From NCBI GenBank assembly GCA_001552515.1, contig BCRI01000016.1, positions 1 through 64,000 on the forward strand: a DNA stretch of 64,000 nt, given 5' to 3'. The position numbers were made by a program, and so were the translations under genes. Under the pieces are notes generated by a model, which ran no database searches, was not told where the DNA came from, and saw nothing but the letters and a program-made list of their open reading frames with translations. Below, in pieces: positions 8,699 to 16,654 of this stretch (position 1 is its first letter; each line of letters starts with the position of its first letter). The stretch comes from Sphaerimonospora mesophila NBRC 14179 = JCM 3151 (GTDB taxonomy: Bacteria; Actinomycetota; Actinomycetes; Streptosporangiales; Streptosporangiaceae).

Positions 8699-9364
8699 TC
8701 ACACGTGCGTCTTCACCGGGCGTTCGTTTGCTGCGAGCGCCAGCGGAGTGACGTGATCGACAAGCTCGGCCGGGGTCAGGCCGTCAGTGTGCAGGATGTA
8801 CGCGGTCGGGTCGGTTGCGGCGACTTGGTCGTAACGCTCCTGGAGCCGTTCCAGCAGTGCCCGATCGGCGATCAGGTCCCGGTCGCTTTGCGTCTGGTCC
8901 GGTTTGGATGCCAGCCGTCGTGTCAGTTCGTTCAGGTCCGTGCGCAGGTAGACGGTCAGGTCCGGGGCGATGAGGTAGCTGGCGGCGAACGGGGCGATCG
9001 TGGCGGCCACCGTGGGGTTGTCCAGGCCGTGTACGGCGGCGTGGTTGGCGATGACGCTGTTGACATACCGGTCGGCGACGACGTGCCCGACGGGTAGGGC
9101 ATCGCGGGCAAGGTCCGAGCCGTGCAGCGCGCCCGCCAGATAGAACGCCAGCTGCGGGAACGCGCGGGCGTTGGCGTTGATGTACGGCTGCAAGTCAGAC
9201 ACCGGCGCGGGCACCGTGTGGAAGTAGGGGCAGGACAGCCGGTCGGCGAGCAGAGCGGCGACTGTTGACTTCCCGGACCCGCTGATCCCTTCGAAGACGA
9301 CGAAAACGCCGTTCCGTTGGACTTTGACGGGCTGGTATGCCTCCGGAGTGCTCCAGGCGATCAT
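8699..9364 (-). CDS. thymidylate-kinase-like P-loop nucleoside/nucleotide kinase
   Basis: A 221-residue kinase with Walker A GISGSGKST at about 26-34, the base-binding landmark DRYVNSVIANHAA near 120 and a lid-like segment rich in Asp/Arg near 175-190. It resembles dTMP kinases and deoxynucleoside kinases. A longer frame opens at 9559, but the ATG at 9364 overlaps the TGA of the radical SAM gene (ATGA), so that start is chosen. A housekeeping dTMP kinase is not expected inside such an operon. A dedicated substrate, perhaps the radical SAM product, is inferred. Confidence 0.8.
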   Translation of the reverse strand: MIAWSTPEAYQPVKVQRNGVFVVFEGISGSGKSTVAALLADRLSCPYFHTVPAPVSDLQPYINANARAFPQLAFYLAGALHGSDLARDALPVGHVVADRYVNSVIANHAAVHGLDNPTVAATIAPFAASYLIAPDLTVYLRTDLNELTRRLASKPDQTQSDRDLIADRALLERLQERYDQVAATDPTAYILHTDGLTPAELVDHVTPLALAANERPVKTHV

Positions 9365-10395
9365 CGCAGGGTTCCTTCCGTGAAAGCGTTCAGGTGGGCG
9401 GATACGGCCGCGAGCAGGGCGGCCGGATCGTCGTAGCGGCCGGCAAGGTTCAGGCGCAGGTCGGTGCGCAGCAGGCAGGGAGCCAGAGTGCCGGCGGCGT
9501 CCAGGCGCAGCGCCCAGACCCCTTCGACGCACTGCTGCTGGACGGGGCACGTCTCGCACTGGCCGACGTGGTAGCGGCCGAGCGTTGCGTCGATCACTTC
9601 GATCGTCATCGGCCCCTTAGCGCCGGGGACGGCGAACACTCTGCGTCCCTGGCCGGTGCTGGAGGTGACCACGCTCTCCCTGATGGCGATCGACCGCAGG
9701 TAGGAGCTGATATCCCCTGATGGGATCTTTCCGCCGCCGAGGCCGGTGTTGTGGTCGGTGCCGACCAGCTCGATGATCTGCAGGCCGACGCCCAGGTGGC
9801 GGGCGTAGGCGATGATGTCCGCCACCTCGTGCGCGTTCTGCTCCTGGAGGAGCAGATTGAGCTCAACCGTGGGGATGACCTCGATGGCGGCTTCGATCCC
9901 GGCCTTGATCTTCGCGATGTCGCCGGGTTTCCCCTCGGCGATCGCAGCGATGGACTCGTTGGAGAAGTAATGCAGGCTCACCTTGATCCGGTCCAACGCG
10001 GTCGCCGACAGCCAGTCGAGGTCTTTAGTGAGCGACAGCCCATTCGTGATCAGGGTGGTGGTGTAGTCGCTGGGCCGGTGGGCGGGAAGGCCTTCCAGGA
10101 TCGGCCGTGCCATCGGCGACAGCAGGGGCTCCCCGCCGGTGAAGAACACGCGGCGGATTCCCGCGCTCGTCAGCGTAGTGATCGCGGTGAGGTAGTCGGC
10201 GGGGGTCATCGCCCTCGGGCGGGGCTGGATGGTCCGGTCGTGGTGGGTGATGCGGGGTGGCACCTCGCCTTCGTTATGGCAGAACCAGCAGCCGAGCTGG
10301 CAGCGGGGGGTCAGGGAGACACGGAGCTGGCCGCCGCGTCGTGCGAATTCGGCGGCGCCGCCGGTGAAACCCTGGAGATTCGCGGTAGTGGTCAC
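9361..10395 (-). CDS. MoaA-like radical SAM enzyme with an auxiliary cysteine cluster
   Basis: A 344-residue radical S-adenosylmethionine protein. CQLGCWFC (Cys 32, 36, 39) is the CxxxCxxC site for the catalytic [4Fe-4S] cluster, and FFTGGEPLL is the SAM-binding GGEP motif. Cysteines 280, 283, 289 and 307 (CETCPVQQQC, then LAPCLL) look like a second iron-sulphur site of the MoaA/twitch or SPASM kind. GTG 10395 is preceded by GAGGTGAG and is preferred to the ATG at 10467. It is coupled by ATGA overlap to the kinase. The substrate is unknown; a nucleotide is suggested by both neighbours. Confidence 0.88.
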   Translation of the reverse strand: MTTTANLQGFTGGAAEFARRGGQLRVSLTPRCQLGCWFCHNEGEVPPRITHHDRTIQPRPRAMTPADYLTAITTLTSAGIRRVFFTGGEPLLSPMARPILEGLPAHRPSDYTTTLITNGLSLTKDLDWLSATALDRIKVSLHYFSNESIAAIAEGKPGDIAKIKAGIEAAIEVIPTVELNLLLQEQNAHEVADIIAYARHLGVGLQIIELVGTDHNTGLGGGKIPSGDISSYLRSIAIRESVVTSSTGQGRRVFAVPGAKGPMTIEVIDATLGRYHVGQCETCPVQQQCVEGVWALRLDAAGTLAPCLLRTDLRLNLAGRYDDPAALLAAVSAHLNAFTEGTLR

Positions 10396-10482
10396 GAGCT
10401 CACCTCGATGTGGTTGGCCGTGCTGGTGTAGTACGGCCCCGGGGATGCCCCGCGCCATCGGTGACACCCCCGGGGACCGGGC

Positions 10483-10785
10483 TCATGGGGCTGGCGAGGG
10501 GATGCGGGAAGCGGGGACGATCTCGGCAAGTCGCCAGCCTTGCCGGTGGAGTTCGCCGTTGCGGTGGGCGATCCACCAGGTCTCATCCCGGAGGGTGAGG
10601 CCGGTCGTGGTGTCGGAGATGACGTGCTCGCCTGCCGTCCAGGTTTCCCGTGCATGGCGGCCGGTAATGGTGATCGTCCAATGCTGGGTCTGGCCGTCCA
10701 TCTGCCGGCTGTACCGCCAGGTGGACGTGCCAACCTGGTTGAGGGTCGGCCACAGGCCGCGCGCCCACAATGTGATCATGGCCAC
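10483..10785 (-). CDS. small protein of unknown function in the radical SAM operon
   Basis: About 100 residues, Trp-rich: WPTLNQVGTSTWRYSRQMDG, then TWTAGEHVISDTTTGLT and RDETWWIAHRNGELHRQGW. The pattern suggests a compact beta-sheet domain. I do not recognise the family. The GTG at 10785 lies two bases after the stop of the preceding gene, with CAGGA upstream. An ATG at 10779 is the alternative. The spacing makes it part of the operon and suggests a role alongside the radical SAM enzyme. Confidence 0.6.
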   Translation of the reverse strand: MAMITLWARGLWPTLNQVGTSTWRYSRQMDGQTQHWTITITGRHARETWTAGEHVISDTTTGLTLRDETWWIAHRNGELHRQGWRLAEIVPASRIPSPAP

Positions 10786-10787
10786 GG

Positions 10788-11132
10788 TCAGTCCTGCCCG
10801 GCGCGGAGCCGACAGAAGCGGGCCACGATAAGAGAGGCCGCCTGATCGACCTGGTCGGCGGGCATCCGGCTGTAGCACTTCTTGCCGGTTGCGACATCGG
10901 TCAGGCCGTTGTCCCACTCCACGCGATCGCGGTAGACCCAGACACGCAGGTCACGGCCGAGGAGGAGTAGCGCCACGCCGCGGTGCGAGCGGATCTCGGC
11001 GATGCTTCGATAGGCCGGCGGGAGGCGCTCTTGGAGCTGCTGGGCGGTCGCGACGGCCGGGCTGGCAGGTCTGGCAGGTGTCGCCTGGTGCAGGGGGAGC
11101 ATCCGGGGGCGTGAAGTCGTTGCGTGGTTCAC
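10788..11132 (-). CDS. small unknown protein, paralogue of its upstream neighbour
   Basis: A 114-residue protein. After a Pro/Ala-rich N-terminus comes a helix (QLQERLPPAYRSIAEI) and a strand pair, RDLRVWVYRDRVEWDNGL, then a C-terminal helix (DQVDQAASLIVARFCRL). The same order and the landmarks VW...W-x-NGL and AA..I..RF occur in the gene at 11139, so the two look like diverged duplicates. The family is not recognised. GTG 11132 follows the previous stop by six bases. Confidence 0.65.
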   Translation of the reverse strand: MNHATTSRPRMLPLHQATPARPASPAVATAQQLQERLPPAYRSIAEIRSHRGVALLLLGRDLRVWVYRDRVEWDNGLTDVATGKKCYSRMPADQVDQAASLIVARFCRLRAGQD

Positions 11133-11138
11133 GACTGA

Positions 11139-11522
11139 TCAGCCCACCCGGACGGTGAAATGCCCGGCCTGCGCACGCACCTGCTGGTAGCGCTCGAAGA
11201 CACGGTCGGCTGCGATGGCAGGGCTGTCCACCGGTTCGGTGTCCATGTCCGGCAGGCCGTCACCTCGTCGCAGCCCGTTCGCCCAGCGGAACTCATCCTC
11301 GACGGACCACACGGTCAGGCCGGGCAGTCGCAGCATGGCCATCGTCGTTCCGGAGGTGATGTCGCCGGTGACGCCATGCACGGCGTGCAAACGGGCGTTC
11401 AACTGTTGGATTGTCTCCTCCGCAGGTGGGAGCGCATACAGCCGAGAAAGTGGTGGGTAAGCGCTGGTTTCCATGTCGGTGGATACCTCACGTTCGGCGA
11501 ATGTTGACGTGTGAATCGTCAT
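11139..11522 (-). CDS. small unknown protein, first gene of the radical SAM operon
   Basis: Up to 127 residues. The core reads TIQQLNARLHAVHGVTGD, LTVWSVEDEFRWANGL and ADRVFERYQQVRA, matching the layout of the protein at 10788. A shorter start (ATG 11474, preceded by GTGAGG) is possible and would give 111 residues. It is the first gene of the minus-strand operon. The region 11523-11673 between it and the divergent regulator must hold both promoters. No known domain is recognised. Confidence 0.65.
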   Translation of the reverse strand: MTIHTSTFAEREVSTDMETSAYPPLSRLYALPPAEETIQQLNARLHAVHGVTGDITSGTTMAMLRLPGLTVWSVEDEFRWANGLRRGDGLPDMDTEPVDSPAIAADRVFERYQQVRAQAGHFTVRVG

Positions 11523-11673
11523 TGGCGCAGGCCGACATCACCAGGACGTGAGTTGCGTCGTCGCCGACTTCTCTACGACGTCGTTTCGACTTCTGGTCGA
11601 CTTGTCCGGACTTCCTGGCCGGGACGGGGGGTTGTTCCTTTCCTCGCGCCGTTCGCGGTTCTACCGTGTGTGC

Positions 11674-13077
11674 ATGAGCCACGGCGCGTCCGGCAGGAAG
11701 GGCCAGATGGTGACTGTGCTGAGGCAACTCGCTCAGGAAAAGGGATTGGTGGCTTATCGCCATTTTTCCCGCGCCTACGAGGCGACGGCCCGGGAACTCG
11801 GCTACCACGACCTCACTATCGGGGAACGGCAGTGGGAGCGGTGGCTGGAGGCCCAGTTGAAAGGCATGCCGTACCCCAAGGCGTGTGAGGTGCTGGAGCG
11901 CATCTTCAGCCGGTCGGCGAGTGAGCTTTTCGCGGCGGCTCCTAGCACCAAAGACGGTGCCGATGCCAAGCCAGGGCAGGGGCTTACTCCTGCTCGTCTG
12001 CTTGACCCGCCCGTCGATGTCCACAAGGGGATGTACGAAATGATGCATGACGCCGCATCTCAGTCGAGGGACGCCGCGGGCAATGTTGAGCGCGAGCTCG
12101 GGCAGGCGGCGATGGAACAGCTACACGACGACGTCGTCCACCTGGCCCGAACGTACTTGCTGAGGTCGCCGCTGGGGCTGTTCCCCGAGCTGGTCGCGAT
12201 TCGTGACCGGATCCTCGTCCGGATGGCCGAGACCCGTAAACCGGCTCAGCTCGCCGACCTGAATTTTTTGGCCGGGGTGTCGAGCACGCTCTTGGCCGAG
12301 GCGTGTATCGACCTCGGCGAGATGCGGATGGCCGTCGATCACGCGCGGGCCGCGTGGTCGTACGCCACCAGCATCGACCATGTGCCGCTGGCGGTATGGG
12401 CGCGCGGCATGATGGCCACCAGCGCCTACTGGGCGGGCCAGCCTCGGGACGCCGTGGCGGCCATCAGCAAGGCCGGACAGCACCGGCCGGTCGGGATCGC
12501 CGCGGCCCGGGTGCATAGCATCGCGGCCCGCGCCTGGTCGCACATGGGGGACACCGATCGGACCGTTGGGTCGATCCGTGCGGCGATGGAAGCCAGGGCC
12601 GCAGATCAGGGCGGTGACGAGCTGCAGGGGATCGGCGGGGTGTTCGATTGGGATAGCGCCCGGGAGCAGCGCTGCTACAGCTCGGCCCTGCTGCAGCTGC
12701 TGCAGATACGCCGTGAGGAGTTCGACCCGGCGGCCGTGCGCCGGTTCACGGGTGAGGTGCTGGCCTACACCCGTGCGGCGCTCCAGGACGCCCAGGCGGT
12801 GCCGGATGAAGACCGGTCGCCGATGGTGGAGGCCACCATCGGGATCGAGATGGCCACCGCCTGGGTCATCGTGGGAGACGTGTCCAGTGCCCGGCAGACG
12901 CTGGGCGGGGTGCTGGAGCTGCCGGCGGACTTGCGGACGTTCCCGGTCCTGCATCGGCTGCATGGACTGCGTGCCCAGCTGGCGCTTGCCTCGGCGGGAC
13001 GGGCCGCCGGTGAGCTCAGCGACGACCTGGCGTCGTTCATCCAGGGCAGCACAGTGCGGGCGCTGCCGCCGGTTTAG
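11674..13077 (+). CDS. helix-turn-helix regulator with TPR-like C-terminal region
   Basis: About 467 residues. The N-terminal 85 residues (ERQWERWLEAQLKGMPYPKA, then CEVLERIFSRSASELF) match the DNA-binding head of the large actinomycete regulators that carry a C-terminal helical repeat region. The remainder is all-helical, with TPR-like pairs such as ACIDLGEMRMAVDHARAAW and ARGMMATSAYWAGQPRDAV. The ATG at 11674 is chosen; an ATG at 11707 is possible. It is divergent from the radical SAM operon and probably controls it. Its stop overlaps the epimerase stop. Confidence 0.75.
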   Translation: MSHGASGRKGQMVTVLRQLAQEKGLVAYRHFSRAYEATARELGYHDLTIGERQWERWLEAQLKGMPYPKACEVLERIFSRSASELFAAAPSTKDGADAKPGQGLTPARLLDPPVDVHKGMYEMMHDAASQSRDAAGNVERELGQAAMEQLHDDVVHLARTYLLRSPLGLFPELVAIRDRILVRMAETRKPAQLADLNFLAGVSSTLLAEACIDLGEMRMAVDHARAAWSYATSIDHVPLAVWARGMMATSAYWAGQPRDAVAAISKAGQHRPVGIAAARVHSIAARAWSHMGDTDRTVGSIRAAMEARAADQGGDELQGIGGVFDWDSAREQRCYSSALLQLLQIRREEFDPAAVRRFTGEVLAYTRAALQDAQAVPDEDRSPMVEATIGIEMATAWVIVGDVSSARQTLGGVLELPADLRTFPVLHRLHGLRAQLALASAGRAAGELSDDLASFIQGSTVRALPPV

Positions 13078-14081
13078 CTCCGCCGGGCGTCCCACGCGGC
13101 CAGGATCGCCGCTTCCCGCTCGGGGGTGATACCGAGTTCGGCGGCCCGCTCATGCTCCAGGAGCGGGCCGCTGTCGTTCATCCACGTCCAGGTGTCGGCG
13201 ATGGTGGTGGCCAGGGGACGGCAGGTGAGGCCGGCCGCGCGTGCGCGGGCGGCGTCTACCCGCCAGGTTCCCGCGTACGGGCGCCACAGCGGCAGCTCGG
13301 TCCATTCGGTGACCTGCTGCTCGATCAGGAAGTCGTGGTCCACCCATTCCAGGTCGGCTGTGCTGGCGGTGACCTGCCGGCAGGTCTCCAGCAGGTCGCC
13401 GAACGTGGCCGAGCCGATGGGCGCGGCGAGGGTGTAGGGCCCGGACAGGTGGCGTTCTGCGGCGTGCAGGGTGAAGGCGGCGACGTCGCGGACGTCGATC
13501 GGCTGGATGGGCCAGTCGGGTGTGCCGGGGGCGAGTACGCGGCCGCCCGCGGCGATGCGGCGCAGCCACCAGGGGAAGCGGCCGACGTACTCGTGGGGGC
13601 CGACGATCACGCCGGGTCGCAGGAGGAGGGACCGGTCGCCGAATGTGTCGCTGACGGCTTTCTCGCAGCCGGCTTTCTCCCGGCCGTAGGCGTCGGCGTC
13701 GCTTTCGCCGGGCGGGCCTTGCGGGGTGTAGGGGCGGACGGGGGACGAGTCGTCCAGCGGGGTGGTGGGCCAGCCCTGGTAGACGTTCACGGTGCTGATG
13801 TACACGTATCGGTCGGTGGTGTCGGATAGGGCCTTGGTGGAGGCTTCCACGAGGTCGGGGGTCATGCCGCTGGTGTCGAGGACGGTGTCCCAGGGGCCGC
13901 GGGCTGCGAGCGCAATAAGGTCGTCGGCGCTGGTGCGGTCTCCTCGGATGGGGACCGTGCCGGGGAAGTCGCTTCCGGACTTTCCTCGCGTGAACGTTGT
14001 GACGTGGTGGCCGCGCTGCAGGGCTTGTTCGGCCAGGGCCCGGCCGAGGAACCAGGTGCCTCCGAGGATTAACAGTCGCAT
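13074..14081 (-). CDS. NAD-dependent epimerase/dehydratase family protein
   Basis: A 335-residue short-chain dehydrogenase-like protein. LILGGTWFLGRALAEQAL is the nucleotide-binding GxxxxLG loop. YISTVNVYQGW and YGREKAGCEKAV give the Ser/Thr and YxxxK catalytic residues. PIQPIDVRDVAAF is the usual C-terminal landmark. The sequence runs on with WTWMNDSGP near the end, as in isoflavone-reductase-like or reductase-type members. The ATG at 14081 is chosen. It overlaps the regulator gene tail to tail by four bases. Whether it belongs to the radical SAM pathway is unknown. Confidence 0.85.
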   Translation of the reverse strand: MRLLILGGTWFLGRALAEQALQRGHHVTTFTRGKSGSDFPGTVPIRGDRTSADDLIALAARGPWDTVLDTSGMTPDLVEASTKALSDTTDRYVYISTVNVYQGWPTTPLDDSSPVRPYTPQGPPGESDADAYGREKAGCEKAVSDTFGDRSLLLRPGVIVGPHEYVGRFPWWLRRIAAGGRVLAPGTPDWPIQPIDVRDVAAFTLHAAERHLSGPYTLAAPIGSATFGDLLETCRQVTASTADLEWVDHDFLIEQQVTEWTELPLWRPYAGTWRVDAARARAAGLTCRPLATTIADTWTWMNDSGPLLEHERAAELGITPEREAAILAAWDARRS

Positions 14082-14458
14082 GACCTGATCCTGACGGAGG
14101 TGGGCGGAGCCGTGAAGAGGTGACGTGCACCGGGGAGTGCGGGTGCCTGCCTGGGAGCGGAACGCGGACGGGTTCCGCGTCCGCCCGCGTATCTCCGGGT
14201 GCCTCCGCACCGGGTACTGGCTATCAACCTTGGCTATCAACCGGTAGATCACCGGGGGCTTCAGGTGACAGTTTTGCCTGGTCAGAGTCCCGTCAGGCCG
14301 TAGGCTCACCTCGTCAAGCCACAGGCGGCGGCTGAAGCTGCCCCGCTTGGCCCGCTTCTGACGTGCTGCCTCCTGGACCTGCTCGTCGGACCTCGCATGG
14401 CGGAACTCGTCGAGAGGCGGGGTCGGCAGCAGGCGTGGCAGTTATGAGCGCACTACTG
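14082..14458. other. intergenic region with a 12-bp direct repeat and small hairpin
   Basis: No supported gene. TGGCTATCAACC occurs at 14218-14229 and again at 14231-14242, a direct repeat with a 13-base period that could be a regulator site upstream of the epimerase gene. GCGGACG (14164-14170) pairs with CGTCCGC (14178-14184) over a 7-base loop. No tRNA fragment matching tRNA-Val was found here. Confidence 0.4.
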
Positions 14459-14575
14459 TTAGCGCCGCTGCCGATCGTGGCGAAGCGCCAGCCTGACGGC
14501 GAGGTAGACCACCGCGAACTGCACGGCAAGGCCGATGATGACCGTAAAGATCTCGATGACACCCATACCGAACAC
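14459..14575 (-). CDS. small single-pass membrane protein
   Basis: About 38 residues, dominated by one hydrophobic helix (IEIFTVIIGLAVQFAVVYL) followed by a basic tail RLALRHDRQRR. A GTG at 14575 has GGAG seven bases upstream. The frame stays open further upstream, but that part is arginine-rich and unlike coding sequence. It is a short frame with no recognised family, so it remains tentative. Confidence 0.4.
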   Translation of the reverse strand: MFGMGVIEIFTVIIGLAVQFAVVYLAVRLALRHDRQRR

Positions 14576-14792
14576 GGCCACGCTCCAGAACCGTCGGAAA
14601 TTCGAGTATTCAGGTTCGCGCCAGGTCTGTCTATAGGGCCCCTGGTGGGGCCGATGCCGTGGGCGACGGCCTGTACCGCAACGCCGCCTCGGCGAGATGT
14701 CACTTTCGATGTTCACCTGCAGTCGTATCGATGAAACGCCACGGGGGATTCCGCGTGCCTCCGCGAGCGACTCGGGACCGCAGAAGGTTTGT

Positions 14793-15473
14793 TCAGGGCT
14801 GTATGGGTCGCGGCACGGCATCGGGGTCGCCCGGCTTTCTGGCCGCGAGCCGTTCGATGAGGCCGAGCTTGAACCGCTCGTGCCGTTCTATCGCGAATCC
14901 CATCGCGAGCACCATCGGGAACGGACGGCGACTGTAGCGCTCTCCGAACATCGGCACGGTGATGGTGTCCACCAGTCGTTGCAGTGCGCGAACCGGCCAG
15001 GCGGACGACGCGACGTGATCGGCCAGTAGCAGCAGCCCGCCTGGACGGAGCACCCGGGCCATCTCGGTGAGCGTGCCCCGGTCGTCCTCGATCGCACAGA
15101 GTGAGAATGTGCACACGACGGTGTCGAAATGCCCGTCGGGGAAGCGCAGCGACCGCGCATCGCCCTGCTGGAGATCGACGTCGCGGCCGATCTCGGCGGC
15201 CCGACGCCGGGCGACCTCGAGCATCGACGGGCTCCACTCCACGCCGGTCAGTTCGACGTCGCGGGGGTAATGGTGGAGATTCAGCCCGGTGCCCACGGCC
15301 ACTTCCAGGACGGTGCCGATCGCCTGTCCGCAGACCCATTCTCGAGTATCGGCGAAGAAGCGGCGTTCGACGTAGGCCATCTGCCGGTCGTACGAACCGG
15401 CCTGACGGTCCCAGTAACGGCGTAACCGGTTGTCCCGAGCGGAGGAGTCCAGCATCCGATCTACCATAACCAT
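14793..15473 (-). CDS. class I SAM-dependent methyltransferase
   Basis: A 226-residue Methyltransf_11/UbiE-type enzyme. VLEVAVGTGLNLHHYP is motif I for SAM binding. DLQQGDARSLRFPDGHFDTV covers motifs II-III, and ARVLRPGGLLLLADH is the post-I motif. SYDRQMAYVERRFF at the N-terminus is typical of methyltransferases acting on small lipophilic or quinone-like substrates. The substrate is unknown. The start at 15473 could instead be the ATG at 15455, as neither has a strong ribosome-binding site. Confidence 0.85.
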   Translation of the reverse strand: MVMVDRMLDSSARDNRLRRYWDRQAGSYDRQMAYVERRFFADTREWVCGQAIGTVLEVAVGTGLNLHHYPRDVELTGVEWSPSMLEVARRRAAEIGRDVDLQQGDARSLRFPDGHFDTVVCTFSLCAIEDDRGTLTEMARVLRPGGLLLLADHVASSAWPVRALQRLVDTITVPMFGERYSRRPFPMVLAMGFAIERHERFKLGLIERLAARKPGDPDAVPRPIQP

Positions 15474-15565
15474 GGAATCGCGTGGCCGCGCAAGTCCGGT
15501 TCCCCTGACCTGGTACGGATTCTCCCGCCCGGCGCGAATCCGTAAATCGTGGCTAGTGTGTTGTC

Positions 15566-15766
15566 ATGAAAAGAGATCCTTCCCCCGTCACCCTGCCCAA
15601 CGGGCAGGAGCTGACTTGCGACACCTGTGGGAACCGGATTTTCGAGCAGCACAGCTGGAAGCTGCAGACCACCGGCATGTCGTTCATGAATCTCGACTGG
15701 GCCAACCGCGACGCGGTCTGTTTCGTGTGCACCGCCTGCCGGCGCATTCACTGGTTCCACCTCTGA
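15566..15766 (+). CDS. small zinc-ribbon protein
   Basis: A 66-residue protein with CDTCGNRIFEQHSWKLQTTG and a second pair CFVCTACRRIHWF, giving two CxxC sites that would bind one zinc ion. It is complete, starts with ATG and is divergent from the methyltransferase gene. I do not know a function for it. Confidence 0.7.
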   Translation: MKRDPSPVTLPNGQELTCDTCGNRIFEQHSWKLQTTGMSFMNLDWANRDAVCFVCTACRRIHWFHL

Positions 15767-15779
15767 GGCGGGCCGGAAA

Positions 15780-16598
15780 TCAGCCGCGCAGTCCGGCGAA
15801 GAGGTCGTCCTCCCGGTCCGGGGCGGCCAGGCGGGAGATCCGGCGGACGAAGAACTCGGCCGCGAAGGCCTGGTGCTGCGCCTCGGCGGGCATTCGCAGC
15901 AGGAAGATGTTCTCGCCCTGGCTTTCGTGGGCACGCAGCGCCTTGATCTTGTGTTCGACGTACGGCGAGACGTCGACGGTGGCGGTGATCAGTTCGTCCG
16001 GAGTGCCGAAGTCCTCGGGCAGGTCGAACCCGTTCATGTCCATGCCGCTCGACCGCATGAAGTCGAACATCTGCCGGATCCGCTCCCGCGGCGTGGCCGT
16101 GTAGTAGAGCTTGTCGGGGATCCCGGTCGACTCGGTCGCCGCCATTGCGATGCGGTGGGCCTGGATGTGGTCGGGGTGGCCGTAGCCGCCGATCTCGTCG
16201 TACGTCACGACCACCTGCGGCCGATATCGCTCCATGAGCTCGGCCAGCCGGGCGGCGGCGCGCTCGACCGGGACGTTGGCGAACGCCTCGGGGTGGGCGT
16301 TGCCCGTCCAGCCGTCCATGCCCGAGTCGCGGTAGCCGAGCAGCTCCAGGTGGGTGACGCCGAGGTGGGTGGCGGACTCGCGGAGCTCGGCCAGCCGGCG
16401 TTCGGCCACGGCGTCGTCGTCATGACCGGGCTCGCCCGGTTTGACCCCACCCGGACCATCCCCCTGCTCCCCGTTGGTGCACGTCACCAGGACCGTACGG
16501 ATGCCCTCCTCGGCATAGCGGGCGAGAATGCCGCCGGTGCCGATCACCTCGTCGTCCGGGTGGGCGTGCACGGCCATCACGGTGAGCTCTCGGTTCAT
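15780..16598 (-). CDS. PIG-L family deacetylase (mycothiol MshB/Mca type)
   Basis: A 272-residue zinc-dependent deacetylase/amidase. HAHPDDE at 11-17 and YGHPDH near 143 supply the zinc ligands and catalytic aspartate of the PIG-L fold. Actinobacterial members of this length include MshB (makes GlcN-Ins in mycothiol synthesis) and Mca (cleaves mycothiol S-conjugates). The sequence shows the shared fold but I cannot decide between them. The frame is complete from ATG 16598. Confidence 0.85.
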   Translation of the reverse strand: MNRELTVMAVHAHPDDEVIGTGGILARYAEEGIRTVLVTCTNGEQGDGPGGVKPGEPGHDDDAVAERRLAELRESATHLGVTHLELLGYRDSGMDGWTGNAHPEAFANVPVERAAARLAELMERYRPQVVVTYDEIGGYGHPDHIQAHRIAMAATESTGIPDKLYYTATPRERIRQMFDFMRSSGMDMNGFDLPEDFGTPDELITATVDVSPYVEHKIKALRAHESQGENIFLLRMPAEAQHQAFAAEFFVRRISRLAAPDREDDLFAGLRG

Positions 16599-16654
16599 CG
16601 GATCCCCCGAACTCCGGCTTCGTCTGCCGATATTCGATCAGTACTCGATCGACC

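Noticed and set aside
9361-10395. Prokaryotic viperin
   Set aside because: A kinase neighbour fits, but the CxxxCxxC context (CQLGCWFCHNEG) and the C-terminal cysteines are of the MoaA/twitch kind and unlike viperin.
10392-10733. 113-codon minus-strand frame overlapping the small protein gene
   Set aside because: Pro/Ser/Arg-rich shadow frame; the 10483-10785 frame fits the operon spacing and has Trp-rich, domain-like sequence.
7600-14800. Complete integrated element with att sites
   Set aside because: No integrase gene, relaxase or second copy of the tRNA-Val 3' end was found; only a 12-bp match to an internal tRNA segment.
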